A stretch of DNA of 64,000 nt from UBA7957 sp965222695 (GCA_965222695.1 OZ244967.1:4154001-4218000); one strand, 5' to 3'. Counted from the first letter of the stretch, positions 18,143-27,891 are shown. Notes: generated by a model not told the origin, from the letters alone. A program made the numbers and translations.

Positions 18143-19711
18143 CTAATGTGATTCTGTTTTCAGATATTTTCCAGCAAGCAGAATCAGTAGCAAAACCGGA
18201 ACTCCCATCAGAGCAGTGAGAGTGAAAAAAAACGGGTAGCCAATACTGTCCACCATGGAGCCCGAATATCCGCCGAGTAGTTTCGGAAACAGTGTCATCA
18301 AAGAGCTGAATATCGCATATTGCACCGCGGTGAAGGAGATATTGGTCAAACTGGACAGAAAAGCGACAAATGCCGCGCTCGCCAGGCCGGCAGACAGATT
18401 ATCCGCGGAAATCACTATATATAACATGGAGATGTTGTAGCCCATAGCGGCCAGCCAGGTAAACAGCAGATTGGTCAGTGCAGAGAGCAATGCGCCCAGG
18501 AATAGAATACGCATCACGCCATACCGCATGGAAAGCAACCCGCCCAGAAACCCGCCCGCAATGGTCATAAATAATCCGAAGGTTTTAACGATGCTGGCAA
18601 TTTCGGTTTTCGCAAAGCCCAGGTCCTGAAAAAACACGTTAGAGATTACGCCCAGTACAATATCGGATACCCGGTAAAGTGCAATCAACGCCAGTAGAAG
18701 CCAGGCGAGCTTATGTCCATATCGCGTGAAATAGTCCTTGACCGGTTCAATATAGGTCGAAAAGACCATTTCACGTTTCACCAAGCCTGTACTAATGCAA
18801 AGATAAGTCAGAAAAGCCGCGGTTATCAGGGCCAGCAACAGGCGGAAAAATTCCACCGTAAAACTTGCCAGAGCAGTATTACTCAACAGCGATGTCAGAG
18901 TGGTTTTCAGTTCTGTGGAAATACCGGAAGAAAGATAAAAGCTGCCGATAAATCCACATACAGCGATGATAAAGAGCAGCATAAAGCGTAAATATTCGAC
19001 ACCGGAGTATTCGCTGCGCAGTGGTTGTTGAAGGTCCGGTTCCGGAATCAACACGGTCGTCACTACACCCACCAGCATAGTAGCTGCCATCAGCAGGTAG
19101 GTCATTTGCCAGGCTTCATAGGAATAGCTGCCTTTTTCTGATCCGAAGTAGCTGGCCAAATAGAGCGCTCCGGCTCCGGCGACCAGCATTCCGATCCGGT
19201 AGCCTGCGATATAGGCAGATGACATCATGGCCTGCAGGCTTTGCTCAGCCGATTCAATTCGGTAGGCATCGATCACCACATCCTGGGTGGCTGAAGAAAA
19301 TCCCAGCAGCACGGCCGCCAGAGCCATCAGTGTCAGCTGATCGGTATTCCCTGAAGGATCGGTCATCGCCATCCAGATAATGGCACTGATAACACTGAAT
19401 TGTGATACAAGCAGCCAGGCGCGGCGCCGGCCCAGCCGACTTGTCAACAGCGGCAAAGGCAGGCGGTCCACTAAAGGCGCCCAGATAAACTTGAATGAAT
19501 ATCCCAGTGCCGCCCAGCTGAAAAAAGTTACCGCTGAGCGTTCGACTCCGGCCTCTCGCAGCCACAATCCCAATGAGGAAAAGATCAGTAATATCGGAAC
19601 CCCGGCGGAAAATCCCAAAAACAGCATGGTCACTACACGCGGGTGAAGAAAGGCGTTTAAGGATTCCAGCCAGCCTTTTCCATGGGCTTCAATTGGCACC
19701 CGGGCGGTCAT
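18143..19711 (-). CDS. ampG: AmpG-type muropeptide permease (MFS)
   Basis: The 522-residue inner-membrane protein belongs to the major facilitator superfamily, with about 12-14 hydrophobic helices. The N-terminal LGFSAGVPILLIFSSLGLW segment and the later SATQDVVIDAYRIE segment are characteristic of AmpG, which imports GlcNAc-anhydromuropeptides for cell-wall recycling. The loop at about residues 215-245 is longer than in the short E. coli form. Its 3' end abuts the dispersed repeat. I see no ampC or ampD near it. Confidence 0.88.
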   Translation of the reverse strand: MTARVPIEAHGKGWLESLNAFLHPRVVTMLFLGFSAGVPILLIFSSLGLWLREAGVERSAVTFFSWAALGYSFKFIWAPLVDRLPLPLLTSRLGRRRAWLLVSQFSVISAIIWMAMTDPSGNTDQLTLMALAAVLLGFSSATQDVVIDAYRIESAEQSLQAMMSSAYIAGYRIGMLVAGAGALYLASYFGSEKGSYSYEAWQMTYLLMAATMLVGVVTTVLIPEPDLQQPLRSEYSGVEYLRFMLLFIIAVCGFIGSFYLSSGISTELKTTLTSLLSNTALASFTVEFFRLLLALITAAFLTYLCISTGLVKREMVFSTYIEPVKDYFTRYGHKLAWLLLALIALYRVSDIVLGVISNVFFQDLGFAKTEIASIVKTFGLFMTIAGGFLGGLLSMRYGVMRILFLGALLSALTNLLFTWLAAMGYNISMLYIVISADNLSAGLASAAFVAFLSSLTNISFTAVQYAIFSSLMTLFPKLLGGYSGSMVDSIGYPFFFTLTALMGVPVLLLILLAGKYLKTESH

Positions 19712-19766
19712 GGGTGAGTAGTCCGGCCACGGTATGAATCTACAGGTCGCGACCCTATATCTTCAA

Positions 19767-20546
19767 TCACAACGTCAAGTCAAAATCGTAATCGATGATC
19801 AAGGGCGCGTGGTCGGAAAATCGTTCTTCGCGGTAAATCTCGGTCCTTTGTACCTTACCCTTCATCCCGGGCGTTGTGATCTGATAGTCTATCCGCCATC
19901 CTACATTTTTTGCCCATGCCTGTCCCCGATTGGACCACCAGGTATATTCGTGCTCTTTCTGTTCCAGTTCTCTGAAAGCGTCTATATAGCCGATCTCATC
20001 GAATAATCGAGTCATCCAATCGCGTTCTTCCGGAAGAAATCCTGAATTCTTCTGGTTTCCGCGCCAATTACGTATATCTGCTTTTGTATGGGCGATATTC
20101 CAATCTCCACAGATAATAAATTGCCTCCGCTTGCGCTTCAGTGACTGCAGATAAGGTAAAAACCGATCCATCATTTTGAATTTGAATTGCTGACGGATAT
20201 CGCCTGAAGATCCCGATGGCATATAGAGGGAAACCACCGATAAATTGCCGTACCTTGCCTCAAGATAGCGGCCTTCGCTATCTATGCTTTGTTGACTTAA
20301 TCCAATGATCATTTCCCGCGGGTCATGACGGGAATAGAGTGCAACACCGCTATAACCTTTTTTTTCGGCGTCATGATAGTAGCACTTGTAGCCTTGGGGA
20401 TGATAAATCGGGTCTGTCAGCTGATGAGTCTGGGCTTTGGTCTCTTGTAAGCAAACAACATCTGCATTTTGTTCAGGCAGCCAATCGAACAATCCTTTCT
20501 TTGCTGCCGATCGAATTCCGTTGACATTGATTGTTATTATTCGCAA
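19767..20546 (-). CDS. xth: Exodeoxyribonuclease III of the ExoA/Crc type
   Basis: The 259-residue protein belongs to the exonuclease III/AP endonuclease family and, by my comparison from memory, resembles Pseudomonas Crc over its whole length, including the LPYLQSLKRKRRQFI and final DYDFDLTL segments. Unlike Crc, the catalytic residues are kept: Glu35 (CLQET), Asp148 and Asn150 (GDWN), Asp245 and His246 (SDHAPL). It should therefore be an active AP endonuclease/3' exonuclease acting in base excision repair. I choose the TTG at 20546 because GGAGG lies six bases upstream; an upstream ATG at 20594 would leave only 27 bp to the divergent pyrE. The crc-pyrE arrangement is the same in Pseudomonas. 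Confidence 0.88.
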   Translation of the reverse strand: MRIITINVNGIRSAAKKGLFDWLPEQNADVVCLQETKAQTHQLTDPIYHPQGYKCYYHDAEKKGYSGVALYSRHDPREMIIGLSQQSIDSEGRYLEARYGNLSVVSLYMPSGSSGDIRQQFKFKMMDRFLPYLQSLKRKRRQFIICGDWNIAHTKADIRNWRGNQKNSGFLPEERDWMTRLFDEIGYIDAFRELEQKEHEYTWWSNRGQAWAKNVGWRIDYQITTPGMKGKVQRTEIYREERFSDHAPLIIDYDFDLTL

Positions 20547-20621
20547 AGCCGCCTCCAATTCATTATCAGACCCGAGCTGTGTATCATACCGCAATTCTTC
20601 ATTTCACTGGTGCCGGACGTA

Positions 20622-21275
20622 ATGACAGATACTCAACAGCAATTTATCGAATTTTCCCTCCAGCAAAAGGTTCTGAAATTCGGGCACTTTACCCTGAAAT
20701 CGGGCCGGGTCAGTCCGTACTTTTTTAATGCAGGTTTGTTCAACAGCGGTAAATCTATAAGCCGTCTGGGTCAGTTTTACGCGCAAACCATTATTGACTC
20801 CGGGATTGAATTTGACATGCTGTTCGGCCCTGCATACAAAGGCATTCCTTTAGCCTGTGCAACCTCGATCGCCCTGGCTGAGAAATACGGTCGCGATGTA
20901 CCCTGGTGTTTTAATCGCAAGGAAGAGAAGGATCATGGAGAAGGAGGGCTTATAGTGGGCGCGCCGCTTAAGGGGCGCGTCCTGGTTATAGACGATGTTA
21001 TCACTGCGGGCACGGCGGTGAACGAATCATCGAAGATCATTCGACAGAACGGGGCGGATTTTTCGGGTGTCGTCATCGCTATTGATCGCCAGGAACGCGG
21101 CCGGGAATACCAAGACCATCACCTGTCGGCCATTCAAGAAATTGAACGACAATACGCTATTAGTGTCATCAGTGTCACTCGACTGAATGATCTGATTGTC
21201 TATCTGCAGGATCACCCGGATCTAAGGCATTATTTGGCGGCCATCAGTGACTATCGGAATCGCTATGGCGCTTAA
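20622..21275 (+). CDS. pyrE: Orotate phosphoribosyltransferase
   Basis: PyrE (217 residues from ATG 20622) joins orotate to PRPP to give OMP in pyrimidine synthesis. The PRPP-binding motif VLVIDDVITAGTA and the catalytic loop FNRKEEKDHGEGG are present. The open frame extends upstream to 20469, but that part reads through the xth promoter region, and MTDTQQQFIEFSL matches the family start. It is divergent from xth with 75 bp between starts. Confidence 0.95.
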   Translation: MTDTQQQFIEFSLQQKVLKFGHFTLKSGRVSPYFFNAGLFNSGKSISRLGQFYAQTIIDSGIEFDMLFGPAYKGIPLACATSIALAEKYGRDVPWCFNRKEEKDHGEGGLIVGAPLKGRVLVIDDVITAGTAVNESSKIIRQNGADFSGVVIAIDRQERGREYQDHHLSAIQEIERQYAISVISVTRLNDLIVYLQDHPDLRHYLAAISDYRNRYGA

Positions 21276-21427
21276 ACGGCATTTTCTTGACCTGTATCAC
21301 AGCAAATTCGGTGAGCTTTGATCCGTTTTGGTCGATAAATGCACATATCCGAATGAGAAGATTCTAGAAGACGGCGAACCTCTCTTTGCGGCAAGCACCG
21401 TCCGGATCAAAACCTCGCTGTACCGAT

Positions 21428-22075
21428 ATGAAAAATATTTACAACAAAATGAATTATTTAGCCCAATGCGAATGCAGATTGTTCGGACCGGAACTTATCC
21501 TGGGCGTGGTCGCAATGCTGTTCTCCTGTACGGCAGTGGCCGGTAAATCAGTTTACAAATATGAAGAAGACGGCAGCACCGTTTATCAGGATCGGCCACC
21601 TTCCTCCCGGCAAGATGACGGGCACAGTATACTCAATGAAAACGGTGTGACCTTGCAGCAGATACCCAGTCGTGATGAAAGGCTGCGTCTTCGAGCCCTG
21701 CGGGAAGCGAAAAGGCGCGAACAGATTCGTGACCGGGCATTGCTGGCCACTTTCTCAACCGAGGAGGATTTAATCCGAACGCGCGACGATCGAATCGGCA
21801 TGATTGACGGATTGATCAACCGGCTCGACGATCGGATTCGCATTCTATCGGAGCGATTGGCGACGGTTGATTCGAGAATTGATGCACAGGAATCCGCCAC
21901 GGGAAGCGCGCGTGACGATCTATACAATGAGCGGCAGAGTATTCTGCGGAATATTGAAAATGCGTGGTCTTTGGTGGATGCCAAGGCGGCCGAGAGAAAG
22001 TCTCTTATGGCAAAATTCAAAGACGATCTGGTGCGCTACCGGCAGCTTAAAGCCAATCGTCAATCAATGAATTAA
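21428..22075 (+). CDS. DUF4124-type envelope protein with coiled coil
   Basis: From ATG 21428 the protein has about 215 residues: an N-terminal hydrophobic segment (LILGVVAMLFSCTAVAG) likely to be a signal peptide, a short domain KSVYKYEEDGSTVYQDRPP typical of DUF4124 proteins, then a long Arg/Glu-rich helical region. Secretion to the periplasm is inferred. A TTG start at 21386 is possible but less likely; neither has a clear ribosome-binding site. The gene sits between pyrE and the convergent argB. The role of the DUF4124 domain is not established. Confidence 0.7.
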   Translation: MKNIYNKMNYLAQCECRLFGPELILGVVAMLFSCTAVAGKSVYKYEEDGSTVYQDRPPSSRQDDGHSILNENGVTLQQIPSRDERLRLRALREAKRREQIRDRALLATFSTEEDLIRTRDDRIGMIDGLINRLDDRIRILSERLATVDSRIDAQESATGSARDDLYNERQSILRNIENAWSLVDAKAAERKSLMAKFKDDLVRYRQLKANRQSMN

Positions 22076-22110
22076 GGGTTCTTAGTCATCCTGAGACACC
22101 ACGGGAACGG

Positions 22111-22974
22111 TCAATAGGACCGGATTAGCGTCCCCACCCCTTCATCAGTAAACAATTCCAGTAAGACGGCATTTTCCACTCGCCCGTCGATAATCTGAAC
22201 GGTTCCGACACCGCTGTTGATTGCATCCAGAGCGCATTGTACCTTGGGTAGCATTCCGCCGTAGATAACACCATCTTTTATCAATTGATCTATATCGGCC
22301 CGGGTAAGTCCGGTCAACAATTTACCCTGTTTGTCCAAAATGCCCGTGGTATTGGTCAACAACAACAGTTTTTCAGCCTTCAAGACCGACGCGATGGAAC
22401 TCGCTACCAGATCGGCATTGATGTTATAACCGACGCCATTTTTGTCCACACCCACCGGTGCTATCACGGGTATGAAACCGCTATGATCGAGGGTATGTAC
22501 GATTGCCGGATCGATGCTTTCCACTTCGCCGACATGGCCTAAGTCGTCAGCTTGATCCTGGTTTAAAGGGCGCGCCCTGATCAGGCCCGCGTCCTTGCCG
22601 GTGAGTCCGACCGCCCGGCCTCCCGCCTGAGTCAGCAGATTCACAATACTTTTATTGACTTGTGCACCCAACACCATTTCAACCACATCCATGGTTTCAG
22701 CGTCGGTTACGCGCATGCCTTGAACAAAGCGGCTTTCCTTACCGAGCTGAGTGAGCAGCTGACCGATTTGAGGTCCGCCGCCATGAACCACGACAGGGTT
22801 CATTCCGAGTTGTTTCATTAATACAATATTGCGTGCAAAACTCTTTTTTAAACTTTCCTCGGTCATGGCATTGCCACCGTATTTGACAACGATGGTTTTA
22901 CCGCTGAAACGTTGAATATACGGCAAGGCTTCGTTCAGAACCCGTGCGGTTTGCGCGGCGGTGGACTTATTCAC
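22111..22974 (-). CDS. argB: Acetylglutamate kinase
   Basis: The 287-residue kinase phosphorylates N-acetylglutamate, the second step of arginine synthesis. KTIVVKYGGNAM is the N-terminal phosphate-binding strand, VVVHGGGPQIG the substrate loop, and NINADLVA the nucleotide region. The N-terminal helix ahead of the kinase core (about 1-25) is typical of hexameric arginine-inhibited forms, so feedback control by arginine is likely. It starts with GTG and lies 20 bp after algC, as the last gene of coaBC-dut-algC-argB. Confidence 0.95.
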   Translation of the reverse strand: MNKSTAAQTARVLNEALPYIQRFSGKTIVVKYGGNAMTEESLKKSFARNIVLMKQLGMNPVVVHGGGPQIGQLLTQLGKESRFVQGMRVTDAETMDVVEMVLGAQVNKSIVNLLTQAGGRAVGLTGKDAGLIRARPLNQDQADDLGHVGEVESIDPAIVHTLDHSGFIPVIAPVGVDKNGVGYNINADLVASSIASVLKAEKLLLLTNTTGILDKQGKLLTGLTRADIDQLIKDGVIYGGMLPKVQCALDAINSGVGTVQIIDGRVENAVLLELFTDEGVGTLIRSY

Positions 22975-22994
22975 GTCGATGGCGGTCTCGGTAC

Positions 22995-24368
22995 TCAGAA
23001 TGGCAATTCAATGGTGGCATCAACCGCTTTCATTGCTTCGGCAAATGCTCCCTGGATGCGTTCAAGTGCCGCTTCATTGTCGGCTTCAAAGCGAATCACC
23101 AGGGAAGGCGTGGTGTTGGAGGCTCTCACCAGGCCCCATCCGTCCTTAAAGTCGGCGCGCAGACCGTCAATTGTGGTGATTTGCGCCTTTTCAAATTTTG
23201 CGGACTCGGAAAATTGCTGAATAAATTGATGATGCTCGCCCTCGGCGAAGCTGACGTTCAATTCCGGGGTGTTAACACTGTCGGGTATTTCCTCGAAGAT
23301 CTCGCTGACGGACCGCTCGTCGCGGGAAAGGATTTCCAGCAAACGCGCTGCGGAATACAAGGCGTCATCGAATCCGTACCAGCGTTCTTTGAAAAAGATG
23401 TGGCCACTCATTTCGCCGCCAAGCTGTGCACCGGTTTCTTTTAAGCGTGATTTAATAAAGGAATGGCCGGTTTTCCACATTTCCGGTTTCCCGCCCGCTT
23501 CGAGTATGGCCTGGGGCAGTAAGCGGGAACATTTGACGTCGTAAATAATATGAGCTCCCGGATTACGGCTGATGATATCGCGGGAATAAAGAATCATTTG
23601 TCGGTCTGGCCAAATGATTTCTCCCTTATTGTCGATCACGCCCACACGGTCTCCGTCACCGTCAAAGGCCAGGCCTAATTCAAGCTCGTCACGGCTGACG
23701 GCAGAGATCAAATCCTGCAGATTCTCCGTTTTTGCCGGATCGGGGTGGTGATTGGGAAAAGTTCCATCGACCTCGGAAAACAATTCAACCGTTTCGCAGC
23801 CGAGACTGCGGAATAACTGTGGAGCAGCCGCTCCCGCGATCCCGTTGCCGCAATCTATTGCGATTCTCATCGGTCGCTCGAGTTTGATATCGCCGACAAT
23901 ACGCTCAAGATAGGCGTCCAGAACATCCGTGCTTGTCTTTTGCCCTTGACCTGATTCGAGTCGGTTTTCCTGAATGCGATGATATAAATCGGTAATGGCA
24001 TCGCCAAACAGGGCATCTCCCCCAATCATCATTTTCAGGCCGTTATAATCCGGAGGGTTGTGGCTGCCGGTGACCATGACTCCGGTACCGGTTTCAAGAT
24101 AGTGTGTTGCATAATACAATACAGGTGTGGGAACCATGCCAATATCGATGACATCGACTCCCGCAGCTATTATGCCTGTTGCCAGAGCGTCTACCAAAGA
24201 AGGCCCTGACAAGCGTCCATCCCGCGCCAGGACTGCTGTCTTACAGTTACGTGCCAGGCATTCGCTGCCGTAAGCGTGGCCGATCTGTTCAACCACGTCC
24301 ACGGTGAGGGTATCATCCACTATGCCCCGAATATCGTATGCGCGAAAAATTGAAGCCGTAATAGTCAT
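22995..24368 (-). CDS. algC: Phosphomannomutase/phosphoglucomutase
   Basis: The 457-residue enzyme belongs to the alpha-D-phosphohexomutase family, AlgC type, interconverting the 1- and 6-phosphates of mannose and glucose for LPS and exopolysaccharide synthesis. Phosphoserine Ser102 is in VTGSHNPPDYNG; the Mg2+ loop DGDGDR is at 236-241; the sugar-binding loop GEMSGH and the phosphate-binding region RASNTTPSLVIRFE follow. I start at ATG 24368 (MTITASIFRAYDIRG), which has AGGA upstream; the open frame extends 33 codons further but would run into the dut-algC gap. Order dut-algC-argB is as in Pseudomonas. Confidence 0.94.
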   Translation of the reverse strand: MTITASIFRAYDIRGIVDDTLTVDVVEQIGHAYGSECLARNCKTAVLARDGRLSGPSLVDALATGIIAAGVDVIDIGMVPTPVLYYATHYLETGTGVMVTGSHNPPDYNGLKMMIGGDALFGDAITDLYHRIQENRLESGQGQKTSTDVLDAYLERIVGDIKLERPMRIAIDCGNGIAGAAAPQLFRSLGCETVELFSEVDGTFPNHHPDPAKTENLQDLISAVSRDELELGLAFDGDGDRVGVIDNKGEIIWPDRQMILYSRDIISRNPGAHIIYDVKCSRLLPQAILEAGGKPEMWKTGHSFIKSRLKETGAQLGGEMSGHIFFKERWYGFDDALYSAARLLEILSRDERSVSEIFEEIPDSVNTPELNVSFAEGEHHQFIQQFSESAKFEKAQITTIDGLRADFKDGWGLVRASNTTPSLVIRFEADNEAALERIQGAFAEAMKAVDATIELPF

Positions 24369-24414
24369 ATTAATAGTCCTGAAGTAAACCCGTGTGAGAG
24401 CCGGTATCCGACTG

Positions 24415-24870
24415 TCAGTGCCTGCCTGATGAACCGAAACCGCCGCCGCCTCGCTGACTCTCGTCAAAATCCGAGACCGGATTGAATTCCGCCTGTACCA
24501 CCGGAACCAGTACCAGTTGTGCTATGCGCTCTCCGATTTCTATCCGGAATGTTTTATCGCCTCTGTTCCAGCAGGAGACAAATAATTGACCCTGGTAGTC
24601 GGAATCGATGAGTCCGACAAGATTTCCCAATACTATGCCATGTTTGTGCCCAAGCCCTGAGCGCGGCAAAATTATTGCCGCCAGAGCGGGATTGGCGATA
24701 TGAATCGCCATTCCGGTCGGAATCAACTCGCTTTGACCCGGATGTAGCTCCAACGGACCGTCCAGGCAGGCTCGAAGGTCCAGGCCTGCAGAACCCGCTG
24801 TGGCGTAATCCGGCATAGGAATTTCATTACCGATCCGGGAATCGAGAATTTTTAAGTCGATCTTTGTCAT
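24415..24870 (-). CDS. dut: dUTP diphosphatase
   Basis: The 151-residue trimeric dUTPase hydrolyses dUTP to dUMP, which keeps uracil out of DNA and feeds thymidylate synthesis. Motifs visible are AGLDLRAC (I), PRSGLGHKHG (II), GLIDSDYQGQL (III), ERIAQLVLVP (IV) and the glycine-rich C-terminal arm RGGGGFGSSGRH (V). Length equals that of E. coli Dut. It lies 24 bp after coaBC. Confidence 0.96.
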   Translation of the reverse strand: MTKIDLKILDSRIGNEIPMPDYATAGSAGLDLRACLDGPLELHPGQSELIPTGMAIHIANPALAAIILPRSGLGHKHGIVLGNLVGLIDSDYQGQLFVSCWNRGDKTFRIEIGERIAQLVLVPVVQAEFNPVSDFDESQRGGGGFGSSGRH

Positions 24871-24894
24871 ACTGAGGTCAAGATTCTGACGATG

Positions 24895-26103
24895 TTAAGG
24901 TAAATGTTCAGCAATCAGTTCCACCAACTGCCGGGCAAGTTGGCGTTTGGTGTTGCGTGGCAAGCTGACCGTGCGGTGATCGCGCAGAAAAATGTCGAGC
25001 GCGTTGTGATCACTGTTAAACACATTCCGCTCATCCTTGCCGACCAGATTCGCCGCAATCATATCGAGATTTTTTCTTTTCAGTTTATCCAGAGCGTAAG
25101 CGTGCAGATCCTGGGTTTCTGCGGCAAATCCCACGCAGTACGGACGGTTTTTATCCAAGGCGGCGACTGTGGCCAGAATGTCTGGGTTTTTCTCCAGCGT
25201 CAGGGTAATTTCGTTCTGTGTTTTTTTGATTTTTTCTTGCTCTGCCGTTTTCAGCCGGAAATCGGCCACAGCGGCGACGCTGATAAAAACATCGGATTGC
25301 TGCGCGCGTTGCATCACTGCGTCGAACATCTGTTTGGCGCTTTCAACCCGTACCAGTTCTATGCTGTCGGGCGAAGGGGCTGAAGTGGGTCCGGCGACTA
25401 CGGTTACTTCCGCACCCGCAGCGCTCGCAGCTTCGGCTAAGGCAAATCCCATTTTTCCTGAACTGCGGTTGCTGATATATCGGACAGGATCTATGGCTTC
25501 ACGGGTGGGCCCTGTGGTCAGCAAGACGCGTTTTTGAGCAAGGCTTTGATCCGTCTTTTGAAACAATTCACCAACCAGGGTGCGGATTTCCACCGGTTCA
25601 AGCATGCGGCCGGCGCCGGTTTCTCCACATGCCTGCTCTCCACTTGCCGGACCCAGTACGAGTATATCCCGGTTCTGTAACACGGCCATATTGGATTGAG
25701 TTGCTTTGTTTTCCCACATTGCTTGATTCATGGCGGGTGCCACTGCAATCGGCGCACGGGTTGCCAGGCAAAGCGTGGAAAGTAAATCGTCCGCCAGACC
25801 CTGTGCGAGTTTTGCTATTGTATTGGCACTTGCCGGCACGATCAGTACTAAATCCGCCCATCGGGCCAGTTCAATATGGCCCATTGCCGCTTCGGCCTGT
25901 TCATCGAAAAGTGCCTGTCTCACCGGCCTGCCGCTAAGGGCCTGAAACGTGAGACTGGAAATAAATTCTTCTGCGTGACGGGTCATGACGACCTGAACTT
26001 CCGCGCCCGCTTCAATCAGTTTGCGAACAAGGTCTGCGCTTTTATATGCCGCGATACCGCCACAAACTCCAAGCAGGATTTTTTTCTTGGCTAGAGAATT
26101 CAT
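24895..26103 (-). CDS. coaBC: Bifunctional phosphopantothenoylcysteine decarboxylase/synthetase
   Basis: The 402-residue protein carries out two steps of coenzyme A synthesis: CTP-dependent ligation of cysteine to phosphopantothenate (C-terminal CoaB domain) and decarboxylation to phosphopantetheine (N-terminal flavoprotein CoaC domain). CoaC motifs GGIAAYKS (near residue 15), the APAMNQAMW segment and SGEQACGETGAGRM are present; CoaB starts with VLLTTGPTREAIDPVRYISN. I start at ATG 26103 (MNSLAKKKILLGVCGG); the frame is open 30 codons further upstream but without family similarity. First gene of the coaBC-dut-algC-argB run, divergent from radC. Confidence 0.95.
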   Translation of the reverse strand: MNSLAKKKILLGVCGGIAAYKSADLVRKLIEAGAEVQVVMTRHAEEFISSLTFQALSGRPVRQALFDEQAEAAMGHIELARWADLVLIVPASANTIAKLAQGLADDLLSTLCLATRAPIAVAPAMNQAMWENKATQSNMAVLQNRDILVLGPASGEQACGETGAGRMLEPVEIRTLVGELFQKTDQSLAQKRVLLTTGPTREAIDPVRYISNRSSGKMGFALAEAASAAGAEVTVVAGPTSAPSPDSIELVRVESAKQMFDAVMQRAQQSDVFISVAAVADFRLKTAEQEKIKKTQNEITLTLEKNPDILATVAALDKNRPYCVGFAAETQDLHAYALDKLKRKNLDMIAANLVGKDERNVFNSDHNALDIFLRDHRTVSLPRNTKRQLARQLVELIAEHLP

Positions 26104-26272
26104 GCGCGCAGTGTACCAATAATCAAAAGTTCGCTGAACTTTTATTGCGGAGTGTGCCGATCTTGGCGTTAAAGAAACTGAGACCGGCTTCACACTTTTT
26201 TACCAAGTAAAAACAACCGTCAGGCAAGTCGGGTAAACTGACGGGGTTCACATTTTCAGGGAAGAAGTGCTT

Positions 26273-26953
26273 ATGTCTATCCGTAATTGGCCGGAGAAGG
26301 AACGGCCTCGTGAAAAACTCTTGCAACTGGGTGTAGCCGCCCTCAGCGACGCTGAATTACTGGCCATATTCCTGCGTACCGGAACCCGCCGTAAATCGGC
26401 TCTGGATCTGGCTCGCGACATTTTGATTGAATATGGCAGTCTGGGCGAAGTTCTCAAGGCGGATCGCGATCGGTTTTGTAACAGCTACGGACTTGGTATC
26501 ACAAAATACGTGCAGTTGCAGGCATCGTTGGAAATCAGCCGTCGGTATCTTTTAGCGCTGACCAACGAAAGCGATGCGCTGACATCGCCTGAGTCCGTGC
26601 GCGACTATCTCGCACTGAAGCTGCGTGGATTGGGGCATGAAATATTCGTGTGTCTGTTTCTGGACAACAAGCATCGTGTTATCGAATACCAGGAAATGTT
26701 TCGGGGGACGTTGAACAGCACCAGTGTCTATCCAAGAGAAGTCGTAAAAGCCTGCTTAGCGGTTAACGCTGCGGCTGTGATCTTCGCTCACAATCATCCC
26801 TCAGGCATTGCCGAACCCAGCGAAGCGGATATTTTTCTGACAGCCAAACTGCAGGAAGCACTTGCCTTGATCGATATACGGGTGCTGGATCATCTGGTGA
26901 TAGGCAATGATGCACCCGTGTCACTTGCGGAGCGAGGTCTGTGCGGAATTTAG
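26273..26953 (+). CDS. radC: RadC family JAB/MPN-domain protein
   Basis: The 226-residue protein (ATG 26273) has an N-terminal helix-hairpin-helix region and a C-terminal JAB1/MPN metalloprotease-like domain with HNHPSGIAEPSEAD, the zinc-binding motif. It starts MSIRNWPEKERPREKLL, the family consensus; GGAAG precedes. The old assignment to DNA repair is in doubt and the substrate is unknown. radC divergent from coaBC is a widespread gammaproteobacterial arrangement. Confidence 0.94.
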   Translation: MSIRNWPEKERPREKLLQLGVAALSDAELLAIFLRTGTRRKSALDLARDILIEYGSLGEVLKADRDRFCNSYGLGITKYVQLQASLEISRRYLLALTNESDALTSPESVRDYLALKLRGLGHEIFVCLFLDNKHRVIEYQEMFRGTLNSTSVYPREVVKACLAVNAAAVIFAHNHPSGIAEPSEADIFLTAKLQEALALIDIRVLDHLVIGNDAPVSLAERGLCGI

Positions 26954-26961
26954 CTTGCGGA

Positions 26962-27660
26962 TCAAACAGTGGATTTATCTACAACCATCTTGGCGATTAC
27001 CCGAATTTCCACCCTACGGTTTTGCTGCCGTCCCGAAGCGGTGTCATTGGAGGCAACTGGCTCGGATTCGCCTTTTGCCAGGACATTGATTTCAGTCTCC
27101 GAGTAAACGCCAACGATAAACTGCTTGATGGTGTCAGCTCTTCGTTTAGAGAGTTCCATATTGTAGGCTTCAGCCCCGCGGCTGTCGGTATGGCCGATGA
27201 TTTCGACTTTTTCTATTTCCGCATATTCACCGAGTTTTGCGACCAGGTTTTTCATTGCCTGATCGCCTTGGGCAGTTAAGGAATCCGCATTTGTGCTGAA
27301 CAACGCCCTGCTGCTGAGCTCAACGGTTTCAATCACCGGACTGTCGTCAACTTCATCGGTAACGGGGTCGGCTTCATCGGGTTTGGTTCCAACGAGTTCC
27401 GGTTCTTCTTTCTCTTGTGTTTCGGGTTCCGCCACGGACTCTTCCAGGCCCTCACACCGGTTGATGATGTTGGCTTGTGACCAGGACTGGCTGCGGATGC
27501 ATTCGCCTGAGCCCGATTTGATGATGTTGCCGTTAAAATCAGCCAAATACCCTTCACCGGCTTTTAAATCTCCGATTTCGGAGTCTGCATTCATTGCCAG
27601 AGAACTGCATCCGCTCATAAATGATGCAGACAAGGTGACGGTTAAAAAGCGCTTGTGCAT
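26962..27660 (-). CDS. OmpA-family outer-membrane lipoprotein
   Basis: The 232-residue protein has a lipoprotein signal with lipobox FMSGC (Cys18), a short N-terminal region, a Glu/Pro/Asp-rich linker (about 70-108) and a C-terminal OmpA domain (about 115-228). The domain has the peptidoglycan-binding stretch EKVEIIGHTDSRGAEAYNMELSKRRAD. It is therefore likely to tie the outer membrane to peptidoglycan, as Pal does, but it is not next to tol genes and its linker is unlike Pal. Convergent with radC, 8 bp apart. Confidence 0.85.
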   Translation of the reverse strand: MHKRFLTVTLSASFMSGCSSLAMNADSEIGDLKAGEGYLADFNGNIIKSGSGECIRSQSWSQANIINRCEGLEESVAEPETQEKEEPELVGTKPDEADPVTDEVDDSPVIETVELSSRALFSTNADSLTAQGDQAMKNLVAKLGEYAEIEKVEIIGHTDSRGAEAYNMELSKRRADTIKQFIVGVYSETEINVLAKGESEPVASNDTASGRQQNRRVEIRVIAKMVVDKSTV

Positions 27661-27891
27661 TTTTACACTCCTGTAGTGATGTACAGCTGTTTTTACGGTT
27701 TTCGGAAGAGAAAAGGTATTCCCGAAATCTGTTCAGACACAAAATTTCTTGAGCTTAATCAAGCAAGGGCTATGCCCCTGTATTTGGGTGATTTCCAAGC
27801 AAGTATGGTTCATAGAGAGTGAACCGGCCTTGGATAAGGTACCAGCCTTTCAATATTGTCATATTAGAGTAACGGGAAGTTGAACTGTTTA

